Shown piece by piece: positions 8,385 through 16,476 of a stretch of DNA of 44,429 nucleotides; the first letter of the stretch is position 1, and each line of letters opens with the position of its first letter. Made by a program: the position numbers and the translations under genes. Location of the stretch: assembly GCA_020631395.1 (NCBI GenBank), contig JAHDHI010000037.1, positions 1 through 44,429 of the forward strand, given 5' to 3'. Under the pieces are notes generated by a model. The model had not been told where the DNA came from. It searched no databases and saw only the letters and a list, made by a program, of their open reading frames with translations. This stretch comes from Bizionia sp. (GTDB lineage: Bacteria; Bacteroidota; Bacteroidia; Flavobacteriales; Flavobacteriaceae).

Positions 8385-10271
8385 ATGAGTGGAAAAGCAA
8401 AATTAATAATAGATGAAAGGGAAATAAACGTCCTTTGGTTTACTTTTAGTTTCAACCAAAAAGCAGATATTAATGGTAGGCCTTTTCAAAAACCGATATT
8501 CGTAGGGCTTCAATTGACCATAGAAACTCGAAAAGATCTAAATCTTGCTGATTGGTCTTTTGCCCCTAACCAAAAAAAGCAATTGGAATTACATATTTAC
8601 CCTGTCATTCTAGGCGGTAAAACTCGCAAAATTCATTTTTATGATTGCCATCTTGTAAACTGGAAAAACAACTTTTCGGCCAATGGATCTCAACCAATGA
8701 GTGAAACGCTTCACATTACATCTGCTGGTATTGAAGATTCAAATTCTGCTACTGAATATTCAGCCCATTGGAGAAAAACCTTTGCAGAAGGCAATGTTGC
8801 CCCTACAATTATCGAGAAACCAACACCAACCATTACAAACATAAACTGGATAGATCCGGAAACCAAAGAAATCCTTGAAGAAACTAGATATACGGAAAGC
8901 ATCGCTTTAACAGCTCAAATAGAAAACCAAGAAAGTGACTCGGCTACAATTGCGATTACCAAGGAGGATGGTACAGAATTTGAAAAAGGCAAAACAGAAC
9001 TCTCCTTTGAAGAAAGCATCACCGAAGATGGCAACATCGAATTGACTTCCTTGGAGATCAAAGAAAAATGGTCCGACTTCAAAACTGCCGACATTGACAA
9101 ATTAATTGCCCAAGTAACCCATGGTTCAGCAAGCAAGAAAAGCAAGCCCCTGCAAATAGTTCCCCCTCCAAAAGTTTTAGTTAACTTTAGGACAGGAAAT
9201 GGATATAAGGGAGAATATGGTTTTGATTGGTTAAGAATGGCGGATACTGGAAAAAAAGGAGATGTGTTTTACAAGGACATAATTGGTAATTATACCACTG
9301 GGAGTTTCGTACAGAACGATGCCGAATATGTAAAGCTGGGCAAAAAATTTGAAATGCCGCAGCACCCAATCAAAGCCAACGACAAATACGTAGTTCCCGT
9401 CTTGACTTTGTTGCCAAATAAAAAAGCAACATTAACCCTAAAAGTGGAAATTGAAGACGCCGATGCCAAAAAAATCGAATACAAATACGACAACAATTAT
9501 TTTAAACTCGACAAAACAGAGATCTCTCACAAAACCATAGGCAAAAAGGAACTGGCAGACAATTTAACCATAGAATGCATTAAAGAATTTGCATCAGATC
9601 AATTTATAGAAGTAGAGGCCGATGGTAAGTTTGCAGGAAAACTTAAGGTGCTAGCAAACGATAAAACACATAGATACAAAGCGGATGTTCTGTTTGTAAA
9701 TGTTTGGACAGACATTATAAGTTCTGGAACCCCCAACAAACCCACATTGAGCAATAGAGATGATGAACTCAAAAAATACATGGCACAAGCATTGGCCAAA
9801 CCATCTTTTGACACCGTAGCATTGGACCTATCCTCCGACGCTACATTCAACACCAACTTTAGTTCAGCAGGTTCTATTTCCAATGGCAGCAGTGATGCCA
9901 TACAAGATCACATGAATACAGCCTTATATGCCAAATATGATCCATTGGGCAAGGATTACAGAAAACATTATAAAATCTACTTCATAAACGAGAGTGCCGG
10001 TGGTTTGTATGGCAGATCGTATGGGATACCTTCTACAAATCGTTCCGTAGTCGTCTATTCAGTAGGATTTAACGACAGCACGCTTGCACACGAAACATTT
10101 CACGCAATGGGGCTGTATCATAGTTTCAGCGATAGTGGTGCTTTTACCTTTGAGAAAAACAAAACAGACAATATCATGGATTATTCTGATATTGCCACTC
10201 CTCCTGTACCAGTTATCAGTACTTGGCAATGGCAATGGACAGAATTATGGAAAAACCTGGATAAAGAATAA
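8385..10271 (+). CDS. Evolved Hcp (TssD) with C-terminal metzincin-like protease: T6SS effector
   Basis: A 628-residue multidomain protein. Residues 1-130 match the Bacteroidota Hcp/TssD tube protein (KAKLIIDEREINVLW start, GRPFQKP, then an HFYDCHLVNWKNNF-like strand and NPM-like NGSQPMSE). Residues about 145-255 look like a beta-sandwich. Residues 263-440 form a second module containing GEYGFDWLRMAD. The C-terminus carries HETFHAMGLYH (569-579), a complete HExxHxxGxxH zinc site with Glu570 as catalytic base, and NIMDYS (596-601) as a Met-turn candidate. There is no signal peptide, fitting delivery as part of the T6SS tube. A lipoprotein gene starts 4 bp after its stop. No other T6SS genes are in the window. 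Domains are read from motifs; toxicity is inferred. Confidence 0.82.
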   Translation: MSGKAKLIIDEREINVLWFTFSFNQKADINGRPFQKPIFVGLQLTIETRKDLNLADWSFAPNQKKQLELHIYPVILGGKTRKIHFYDCHLVNWKNNFSANGSQPMSETLHITSAGIEDSNSATEYSAHWRKTFAEGNVAPTIIEKPTPTITNINWIDPETKEILEETRYTESIALTAQIENQESDSATIAITKEDGTEFEKGKTELSFEESITEDGNIELTSLEIKEKWSDFKTADIDKLIAQVTHGSASKKSKPLQIVPPPKVLVNFRTGNGYKGEYGFDWLRMADTGKKGDVFYKDIIGNYTTGSFVQNDAEYVKLGKKFEMPQHPIKANDKYVVPVLTLLPNKKATLTLKVEIEDADAKKIEYKYDNNYFKLDKTEISHKTIGKKELADNLTIECIKEFASDQFIEVEADGKFAGKLKVLANDKTHRYKADVLFVNVWTDIISSGTPNKPTLSNRDDELKKYMAQALAKPSFDTVALDLSSDATFNTNFSSAGSISNGSSDAIQDHMNTALYAKYDPLGKDYRKHYKIYFINESAGGLYGRSYGIPSTNRSVVVYSVGFNDSTLAHETFHAMGLYHSFSDSGAFTFEKNKTDNIMDYSDIATPPVPVISTWQWQWTELWKNLDKE

Positions 10272-10275
10272 GCTG

Positions 10276-10887
10276 ATGAAAACATTATTTTTAATACTCG
10301 CATTGATTCAAATAGGATGCAATGCCCAAAACAAAGAAACCGACTCTTCGACAAAAGAAAGGAACAAAACACAACAAGACACCATGGAAAAATTTGACAT
10401 AGAGACTTTCAACAAAAACAAAGACCAGGCAGAAAATTATATTTTCACTTTAAAAGATGGCACTAAAGTAACTCAATTCGGGAGTAAAGAAAGTGGTTAT
10501 TATGAATATTCCAGAAAACAAAATTCCTTTTTCGAAAAAAGAAAGTCCTTTTATCCATCTGGCAAGATAAAAATAGAAGGGACGATGTATTTTAACAACT
10601 ATCAAAAAGGAATATGGAATTATTACGACGAGCATGGCGCCCTTGAGAAAACCATAGATTATGACCAACCATTTACATACACTTGGGAAGGCATCTTGAA
10701 ATTTGTAGAAGAGAAAAAAATAGACTTGTCAAAAAGCACCACACGCATTAGCAGAACGACAGAAGGAACAATTCCAACTTGGGAAGTTACTTGGCATTAC
10801 GATAGTGGAAGGTTAAAATCCACCACCATCAACGGGAGAACAGGAGAAGTAATCGTGGAGAAGTTCTTGATAATGGAAAAATTGTAA
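10276..10887 (+). CDS. YwqK/MORN-like lipoprotein, probable immunity protein 1
   Basis: A 203-residue protein starting at ATG 10276, 4 bp after the effector stop. The N-terminus is an export signal ending at IQIGC (Cys15), a somewhat relaxed Bacteroidota lipobox, so it is likely a periplasm-facing lipoprotein. Residues 78-115 contain MORN-like repeats of the YwqK antitoxin type (YPSGKIKIEGTMYFNN, then GIWNYYDEHGALEKT). Tight coupling to a protease-tipped Hcp suggests it protects the cell from that protease in the periplasm. A second copy follows at 11159. The immunity role is inferred from position and family. Confidence 0.75.
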   Translation: MKTLFLILALIQIGCNAQNKETDSSTKERNKTQQDTMEKFDIETFNKNKDQAENYIFTLKDGTKVTQFGSKESGYYEYSRKQNSFFEKRKSFYPSGKIKIEGTMYFNNYQKGIWNYYDEHGALEKTIDYDQPFTYTWEGILKFVEEKKIDLSKSTTRISRTTEGTIPTWEVTWHYDSGRLKSTTINGRTGEVIVEKFLIMEKL

Positions 10888-10947
10888 AAAAACAACTTAT
10901 ACTGGACATATAACTAGTATAGATCTAATTCTTCAAGCTATCAGAAG

Positions 10948-11154
10948 GGATTTAACGACAGCACGCTTGCACACGAAACATTTCACGCAATGGGACTGTA
11001 TCATAGCTTCAGCGATAGTGGTGCTTTTACCTTTGAGAAAAACAAAACAGACAATATCATGGATTATTCTGATATTGCCACTCCTCCTGTACCAGTTATC
11101 AGTACTTGGCAATGGCAATGGACAGAATTATGGAAAACCCTGGATAAAGAATAA
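10948..11154 (+). pseudogene. Duplicated toxin tip (last 68 codons of the Hcp protease)
   Basis: Encodes the same C-terminus as the effector from GFNDST to the stop, including the full HETFHAMGLYH and NIMDYS motifs, with a few mostly silent base changes and one substitution (Asn to Thr near the end). The frame opens at 10918 after a TAG, with no ATG, GTG or TTG before the homologous part. It therefore cannot be made as a free protein by a normal start and is best viewed as a displaced or orphan toxin tip, like those downstream of Rhs genes. Confidence 0.8.
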
Positions 11155-11158
11155 GCTG

Positions 11159-11773
11159 ATGAAAATATTATTTTTAATACTCACATTGATTCAGATAGGA
11201 TGCAATGCCCAAAACAAGGAAACCGATTCTTCGACAAAAGAAAGGAACAAAACACAACAAGACACTATGGAAAAATTTGACATAGAGACTTTCAACAAAA
11301 ACAAAGACCAAGCAGAGAATTATATTTTCACTTTAAAGGACAGCACTGAAGTAACTCAATTCGGAAATAAAGATAGTGGTTACTATGAATACAAAACCAT
11401 CATAAATAAGCGACAGTTTAAAAAATATACAGAATATTACAATTCAGGAAATTTAAAAGTTAACGGAGAGGTATATGAAAATGATTTTGCTTCAGGAACA
11501 TGGAATTATTATGATAAGCAGGGAAGTTTGGAGAAGACCATAGATTATGACCAAGCATTTACCTACACTTGGGATGACATCTTGAAATTTGTGGAAGACA
11601 AGAAAATAGACTTGTCAAAAAACACCACACGCATTAGCAGAACGACAGAAGGAACAATTCCAACTTGGAAAGTTACTTGGCATTACGATGGTGGAAGGTT
11701 AAAATCCACCACCATCAACGGGAAAACAGGAGAAGTAATCGAGGAGAAGTTCTTGATAATGGAAAAATTGTAA
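11159..11773 (+). CDS. YwqK/MORN-like lipoprotein, probable immunity protein 2
   Basis: A 204-residue paralogue of the protein at 10276, starting 4 bp after the orphan toxin tip, exactly like the first pair. The signal peptide, the first 60 residues and the last 80 are nearly identical. The centre differs: about residues 64-105 read KTIINKRQFKKYTEYYNSGN where copy 1 has SRKQNSFFEKRKSFYPSG. Cys15 is again the putative lipid site. Changing only the MORN-like core suggests that this region sets specificity. Expression could come by read-through from the upstream genes. No own promoter was found in 10888-10947. Confidence 0.75.
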   Translation: MKILFLILTLIQIGCNAQNKETDSSTKERNKTQQDTMEKFDIETFNKNKDQAENYIFTLKDSTEVTQFGNKDSGYYEYKTIINKRQFKKYTEYYNSGNLKVNGEVYENDFASGTWNYYDKQGSLEKTIDYDQAFTYTWDDILKFVEDKKIDLSKNTTRISRTTEGTIPTWKVTWHYDGGRLKSTTINGKTGEVIEEKFLIMEKL

Positions 11774-11831
11774 AAAACCTCTCTTTAATTCATAGATCCA
11801 AAACAAATAATTTGAATACAAGACCAAGTAA

Positions 11832-12563
11832 ATGGACAATATAAGCAGTATAATAAAAAAGGCACAGGATGATTTGTTTCCCGAGCTTGAGGCAAAAATT
11901 CGTTCGGAGCTGGAACAAAAGGACAAGGATTGGCTTATCGATCAGATTATCTATCTGACTTGTGAACGTCATAGTTTGCATGCCCAAAGGGAAAATCTCG
12001 AAGATATGGAAAAGCGCTTGGCTCGAATTGCCAAAAAAGGCTATGACGATCAAACCGTGGACGGCTTTGTAGGCAAGTATCGAAACATCCATAGAGCTGA
12101 CTTGGAAAATTCAGGTTTCCTCGTAAGCCCACCACATATGGGATTGGCTGCCATCGAACCCCGACAAAGGTCTACAAAAGGTGAAGCCCTACTAGAGGAA
12201 GCAAGAGATATGCTATACACTCTTTTATATGGTGACAAAGACATCAATGTCCATATAACACGCGGAAAGGAAGAAATCTTGACGATGGTATTGCCTCAAG
12301 GCAAATCGGACACATTGTCTTTTCTCAAGGCTGTGACAGAAATGAACACTACAGGAACTTGGAAAGACCCTCAAGGAATTTCAAACGATGATCAGGCCAA
12401 TAACATCGGCCTTCAGGTGGAATTCGGTGACAATGTAAAAGGCAATGCTGGATTGGCAGTGTTCGTAGCATTGAACTTGATCAATCTCTTGCACGTGAAC
12501 GAACAAATCTTCTATGCGCGAATGGAAAAGGTCGAGCGGAGTTCTCTACAGTCGTTGCAATAA
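11832..12563 (+). CDS. Hypothetical cytoplasmic protein
   Basis: A 243-residue protein that I do not recognise. It has no signal peptide or membrane segment. Residues 1-80 are charged and helical (KAQDDLFPELEAKIRSELEQ), consistent with a coiled region. Residues 120-243 look mixed alpha/beta and include NVHITRGKEEILTM and a hydrophobic segment GLAVFVALNLINLLHV. It lies 58 bp after the second immunity gene on the same strand, so it could be part of the toxin locus, but base composition is closer to the core genes. Function unknown. Confidence 0.65.
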   Translation: MDNISSIIKKAQDDLFPELEAKIRSELEQKDKDWLIDQIIYLTCERHSLHAQRENLEDMEKRLARIAKKGYDDQTVDGFVGKYRNIHRADLENSGFLVSPPHMGLAAIEPRQRSTKGEALLEEARDMLYTLLYGDKDINVHITRGKEEILTMVLPQGKSDTLSFLKAVTEMNTTGTWKDPQGISNDDQANNIGLQVEFGDNVKGNAGLAVFVALNLINLLHVNEQIFYARMEKVERSSLQSLQ

Positions 12564-12599
12564 AAAAGCCGCTCCCTAATGCAAGAATAGAAAAGTCTC

Positions 12600-12630
12600 T
12601 TGGCTTTCTAAGAAAATTAGTCGAACTTCG
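12600..12630 (+). promoter_or_regulatory. Promoter-like repeat, copy 3 (BASS gene)
   Basis: TTG at 12600-12602, 20-nt spacer, GAACTTCG at 12623-12630. The leader carries CCGATTTTATATCTTC, related to the leader of copies 1 and 4. The transporter begins 93 nt further on. Confidence 0.5.
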
Positions 12631-12723
12631 TTTGTCTTAAAATAAAAACACTGAACCGATTTTATATCTTCATTTACTTTGGACTCAAAACGCTTGTTAA
12701 GCCCATAAACAATTAATCAATCC

Positions 12724-13602
12724 ATGACTGCAACCGAACTCATTAGTAAAGTATTCCTACCCCTTTCTCTAGCCATTATCATGCTAGGTATGGGAATGAC
12801 TTTAATTCCTGTCGATTTCACTAGAATCATAAAATATCCCAAAGCTATTTTAATTGGCCTTACAAATCAACTAGTCCTGTTGCCCATCATTGGTTTTTCG
12901 TTGGCCATCGCTTTTAACCTAAGCCCCACAATGGCTGTCGGGTTAATGATCCTGGCTACTTGCCCAGGTGGCCCCACAAGCAATTTGATAACACAGGTCT
13001 GCAAAGGGAACATTGCTCTGTCCGTTACATTGACGGCCATTGCCAGCATTGTGAGCATATTGACGATCCCTTTCATCTTGTCGTATGCATTGGAATATTT
13101 TGGTACCGGCACGAATGTCACGATCAAGTTGCCCATATTGGACACCATCCTTCAAATAATGGTAATCACGGTTATTCCCATTTCGATAGGAATGCTCATT
13201 CGCAAGTACAAGACAAATTTTGCAAAACGAATGGAAAAGCCAATGCGCATTGCTTCCACCGTAATCTTCATTTTGGTCTTTCTAGCTGTATTGATTGCAA
13301 ATTACAGCATACTAGGCGAAGCAATGAAAGAAGTTGGGTTGGTAACCTTGCTATTGAACATAACAACCATGGGACTTGGTTTTTTAACTGCCAAATTCTT
13401 TAAATTGAATTTAAAGAGCGCCATTTCTATTACCGTGGAAAGTGGCATACAAAACGGAACGCTGGCATTGGTAATTGCCACTTCGGTATTGAACAATGTA
13501 GAAATGGGCATTCCAACTGGTGCCTACGCCATATGGATGTTCGCAACTGGTGGTATTTTAATGTGGCAACTCGGAAAAAGACCTGAAGCAGATTCCTTAT
13601 AG
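12724..13602 (+). CDS. Bile acid:sodium symporter (BASS) family transporter
   Basis: A 292-residue membrane protein with nine or ten hydrophobic segments. The TCPGGPTSNLIT stretch (about residues 79-90) is the conserved sodium-binding crossover motif of the BASS family, and ESGIQNGTLALVIATS (about 239-254) is the matching motif in the second half. It probably imports an organic anion with sodium at the inner membrane; the substrate is unknown. The last 33 codons and the downstream leader occur again, diverged, at 16305-16541. The ATG at 12724 is supported by the promoter repeat upstream. Confidence 0.9.
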   Translation: MTATELISKVFLPLSLAIIMLGMGMTLIPVDFTRIIKYPKAILIGLTNQLVLLPIIGFSLAIAFNLSPTMAVGLMILATCPGGPTSNLITQVCKGNIALSVTLTAIASIVSILTIPFILSYALEYFGTGTNVTIKLPILDTILQIMVITVIPISIGMLIRKYKTNFAKRMEKPMRIASTVIFILVFLAVLIANYSILGEAMKEVGLVTLLLNITTMGLGFLTAKFFKLNLKSAISITVESGIQNGTLALVIATSVLNNVEMGIPTGAYAIWMFATGGILMWQLGKRPEADSL

Positions 13603-13678
13603 AAAAGAACCAACCATAGTTCTAATATCTACTGGAGGTATTACAAAACAAAAATCAGTCACCAATGCCAAAGTAGAC

Positions 13679-13709
13679 TTGACTTTGTAAAAGAAATAGA
13701 CGAACTTCG
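13679..13709 (+). promoter_or_regulatory. Promoter-like repeat, copy 4 (lipoprotein gene)
   Basis: TTG at 13679-13681, 20-nt spacer, GAACTTCG at 13702-13709. The 50 bp at 13694-13743 are identical to 16492-16541. The lipoprotein gene starts 59 nt after the box. Confidence 0.55.
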
Positions 13710-13768
13710 TTTAACTGTAGATATAAAACATTAAAACGATTTCATATCTCCTTTACGTTGCCAACAAT

Positions 13769-14296
13769 ATGAAAAAAACACATATTACATTATTATTTAT
13801 ACTCACTTTAGGATGTGCATCCCTCAAAACTAAAGAGAATAAGAAGAATTATGAAATAGCAAATTCTGTAACTCTAAAGCTAAATCAATCCGATTCTATA
13901 AAAATAAATGAGTTGAGATTTAAACCTGACTTCAGTTCTACTGACTTACAAAAACTTATGTTTAATAAATATGGCAAGTGGAATAATTCAATTGAAACTG
14001 ATAGAAAAGAAAATATTTTGATTTGGGAGAATATAAAACTTTTAGATAGTAGTGAAGAATTATTTACTATTGCCGTAAGTGGTGAGGACAGAAAATTTGA
14101 AACCATTAAGATTAATGGAAATCAAAAATATGGTCGACTATTTTATTGTTCTGCAATAGTTTTCAATTCTAAAAATATTGACTGCTTCCAATCATCTTCT
14201 GAATTGAAAGATACGCTTGCTGAATATTTCATTAGTGAAGTGAAATATGTTGATAAGAAAAATGAATTATTCGAAAAAGAAACAAATACAAATTGA
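13769..14296 (+). CDS. Hypothetical lipoprotein
   Basis: A 175-residue protein with a clear lipoprotein signal (hydrophobic 7-15, LTLGC, Cys16). The rest is polar and lysine-rich with no recognised domain (NYEIANSVTLKLNQSDSIKI, later GKWNNSIETDRKENILIWEN). It is AT-rich compared with the core genes, and sits just after promoter repeat copy 4 at the left edge of the block that separates the two copies of the BASS tail. It is probably acquired DNA. Function unknown. Confidence 0.7.
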   Translation: MKKTHITLLFILTLGCASLKTKENKKNYEIANSVTLKLNQSDSIKINELRFKPDFSSTDLQKLMFNKYGKWNNSIETDRKENILIWENIKLLDSSEELFTIAVSGEDRKFETIKINGNQKYGRLFYCSAIVFNSKNIDCFQSSSELKDTLAEYFISEVKYVDKKNELFEKETNTN

Positions 14297-14341
14297 ACTA
14301 TGAATACCACTGGAAACAATGTATAACCAGGATGAAACTAA

Positions 14342-15196
14342 ATGGAAAAATATGATTTACATAAAAACGATTTTTCAAAACTCCATTTTGAGTTAAAGCA
14401 ATTAGCACCATACTTTCAACGAAATAAAGACAAAGCTTCAAAACCACATAGACATAGCTTTTTTCAGATCCTTTGGTTTAAAAACAGTGGCAATCACTAT
14501 ATAGACTACGAGGCAATAAAACATCCTGCAAACACTTTATTTTTAATAAATAGAAATCAAATACACTATTTCTGTAACGAGTCAAGCAATGAAGGATATT
14601 TGTTTCATTTCAACGATTCGTTTATTTCTAACCTCAGTTTAGAATTACTCTCAAGGTTTACAATTTCGATTTTCAACGAAATCGGAGATGCTTATATTTC
14701 GTTAAATCAACTAGACTCAAAACTAATTGAGAATGCATCAAAATTCCTGTTTGCAGAACTTAAAGAAAAAAAAGAAAACTATTCTCAAATTATAATTCAT
14801 CAATTCATTAGCTTACTCTATCAAATTGAGAGAATTAAAAAAAATGAGGTTTCATTTAAGGTAGATTCTAATTCTGACTTTTCAAAAATTGTTCATTTCA
14901 AACAAATAATAATTGAAAATTTAGACAAAAGTTTAAATATTCAAGAATATTCAAATCGTTTAGGAATTTCATCAAAAAAACTCACGACACATACCAAACA
15001 GTACACCTCATTAACTCCTGCAAACCTAATCAAGGAAATAAAAATACTTGAAGCCAAGAGAATGCTATCAAGTCATAGCATCTCTATAAAAGAAGTAGCT
15101 TATAGTTTAGGGTTTGACCAGCCAACATACTTTACCAAATTCTTCAAAAAAGAAGTAAAAATCACACCAAAACAGTTTCAAGAGCAACTACTCTAA
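14342..15196 (+). CDS. AraC family transcriptional regulator
   Basis: A 284-residue DNA-binding regulator. Residues 30-110 resemble the AraC cupin-like sensor (KPHRHSFFQILWFKNSGNHYID, then NTLFLINRNQIHYF). Residues about 190-284 hold two helix-turn-helix units: SLNIQEYSNRLGISSKKLTT, then SISIKEVAYSLGFDQPTYFTKFFKKEV with the terminal TPKQF signature. The next gene, an SDR oxidoreductase with its own good promoter, starts 82 bp downstream and is the likely target. The effector is unknown. The gene is notably AT-rich. Confidence 0.9.
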   Translation: MEKYDLHKNDFSKLHFELKQLAPYFQRNKDKASKPHRHSFFQILWFKNSGNHYIDYEAIKHPANTLFLINRNQIHYFCNESSNEGYLFHFNDSFISNLSLELLSRFTISIFNEIGDAYISLNQLDSKLIENASKFLFAELKEKKENYSQIIIHQFISLLYQIERIKKNEVSFKVDSNSDFSKIVHFKQIIIENLDKSLNIQEYSNRLGISSKKLTTHTKQYTSLTPANLIKEIKILEAKRMLSSHSISIKEVAYSLGFDQPTYFTKFFKKEVKITPKQFQEQLL

Positions 15197-15224
15197 TTTA
15201 CCATTCTTAGACTTTATTTTGCCA

Positions 15225-15253
15225 TTGGATGCAAGCTTCACTATCTAATTTTG
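15225..15253 (+). promoter_or_regulatory. Promoter of the SDR oxidoreductase gene
   Basis: TTG at 15225-15227, an 18-nt spacer and TAATTTTG at 15246-15253 (exact TAnnTTTG). Transcription would begin near 15260, about 19 nt before the ATG at 15279. It is the place where the adjacent AraC protein would be expected to act; no clear operator repeat was seen. Confidence 0.55.
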
Positions 15254-15278
15254 CTTAACAATTTAAAATTTAAAGATT

Positions 15279-16034
15279 ATGAAAGAACAAGCAATCATAG
15301 TAGGTGGTACAACTGGAATGGGTAAAGCCACAGCAGAAATATTATTAAAAGACGGAGTAGAAGTTATTATACTAGGCCGTCCAAATAAGAATCTGGATTC
15401 AACAAAAGAAGCACTATCCATACTTGGAAGTGTCAAAACTGTAGGAATTGATTTATTGGATTCAAAAACAACACAAGACTTCATCAATGAATTGAAATCT
15501 ATCGCTCCAAACGTAAAACATCTAGTAAATGCTGCAGGCTACTTTAGTCCAAAACCATTCTTAGAGCATACTTCTGAAGATTATGACATCTACCAAAGTT
15601 TTAACAAAGCATTCTTCTTTATTTCGCAAGCCGTAGCAAATCAAATGAAAGAGAATGGTGGTGGTTCCATAGTAAACATAGGTTCAATGTGGGGTAAACA
15701 AGCTGTTAAAGCAACACCTTCATCTGCTTACTCGATGGCTAAAGCCGGATTACATAGTTTAACACAACACTTGGCAATGGAATTAGCTGAGTATAATATT
15801 CGAGTAAACGCTGTTTCCCCTGCAGTAGTAGTTACTCCAATTTATGGTTCTTTCATTGAAAAAGATAAAATTGAAGAAACATTACAAGGTTTCAATGAGT
15901 TTCATCCAATAGGAAGAGTAGGAAGGCCAAACGACATTGCCAAAACAATTCACTTTTTACTAACTGACCAAAGTTCTTGGGTTACTGGTGCTGTATGGGA
16001 TATTGATGGTGGCGTAATGGCAGGTAGAAACTAA
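15279..16034 (+). CDS. Short-chain dehydrogenase/reductase (SDR)
   Basis: A 251-residue classical SDR acting on an NAD(P)-linked alcohol or ketone. The cofactor motif is GGTTGMGKATAE (residues 9-20), NAAG lies at 84-87, catalytic Tyr151 and Lys155 form YSMAK, Ser136 (NIGSMWG) is the likely third catalytic residue, and the C-terminal VTGAVWDIDGG is typical. A basic residue after the second strand (GRPNK) hints at NADP. It is controlled from its own promoter next to an AraC regulator. The substrate is not evident. Confidence 0.92.
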   Translation: MKEQAIIVGGTTGMGKATAEILLKDGVEVIILGRPNKNLDSTKEALSILGSVKTVGIDLLDSKTTQDFINELKSIAPNVKHLVNAAGYFSPKPFLEHTSEDYDIYQSFNKAFFFISQAVANQMKENGGGSIVNIGSMWGKQAVKATPSSAYSMAKAGLHSLTQHLAMELAEYNIRVNAVSPAVVVTPIYGSFIEKDKIEETLQGFNEFHPIGRVGRPNDIAKTIHFLLTDQSSWVTGAVWDIDGGVMAGRN

Positions 16035-16044
16035 ATAAAACATA

Positions 16045-16077
16045 ATAATAAGTGAGTTTTATGGACTCACTTATTAT
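16045..16077 (+). terminator. Stem-loop after the SDR gene
   Basis: Perfect 13-bp inverted repeat (16045-16057 with 16065-16077) and a 7-nt loop, starting 11 bp after the stop. There is no long T run, so it may be a processing or stabilising hairpin or a weak terminator. Confidence 0.5.
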
Positions 16078-16171
16078 GTATCCGTTAAACAAAAGCCTAT
16101 AAGACACCTGCAACAAAGGCTTTGAAAGGAAGCAATGAAATTGTTACTATCAATTAAATAAAAACAACTTT

Positions 16172-16406
16172 CATAGAGCAGGATTATCTAATTTACTCAC
16201 AGGGCATAGGCTAAAAAGAAGGAATTCCATTTAAAATTATTGAAGCCCGAGATAGAATTGGAGAACGTATACATACTGTTATGAGTGTTAATAATTATCC
16301 TATAGAAATGAGCATTCCTATTGGTCTCTACGCCATATGGATGTTAGCAACAGGCGGGATTTTAATGTGGCAACTCGGGAAAAGACCTGAAGCGGATTCC
16401 AAATAG
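16172..16406 (+). pseudogene. Chimeric remnant: amine oxidase N-terminus fused to BASS C-terminus
   Basis: Bases 16178-16216 encode AGLSNLLTGHRLK, the dinucleotide-binding start of a flavin amine oxidase. After a shift of frame in an A run (about 16213-16217) the next frame continues KEGIPFKIIEARDRIGERIH, the second part of that FAD motif, then PIEM. From PIEMSIP the reading frame passes without a stop into GLYAIWMLATGGILMWQLGK and ends RPEADSK, the C-terminus of the BASS transporter at 12724. The join falls where both families have a similar EM(G/S)IP stretch. The piece has no proper start and is a decayed recombinant. Confidence 0.75.
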
Positions 16407-16476
16407 AAGACACCTCTTACAAGACTAAAAACAATCACCAATATGAAAGTAGATACGAATTTGACTCCTACTCCAC

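Noticed and set aside
10084..10887. A 267-residue frame starting at 10084 upstream of the first immunity gene
   Set aside because: Its first 64 residues come from another frame of the effector's protease-coding sequence and resemble no protein. The ATG at 10276 begins a proper lipoprotein signal right after the effector stop. The same applies to the frame from 10967 in the second copy.
10918..11154. Second toxin-tip copy as a separate small protease gene
   Set aside because: No ATG, GTG or TTG exists between the upstream TAG and the homologous part; the internal ATG falls inside the zinc motif and would remove its first histidines.
12960..13403. 147-codon plus-strand frame within the BASS gene
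   Set aside because: Out of frame with the transporter, rich in His and Cys as expected for a frame shadow, and without a recognisable domain.
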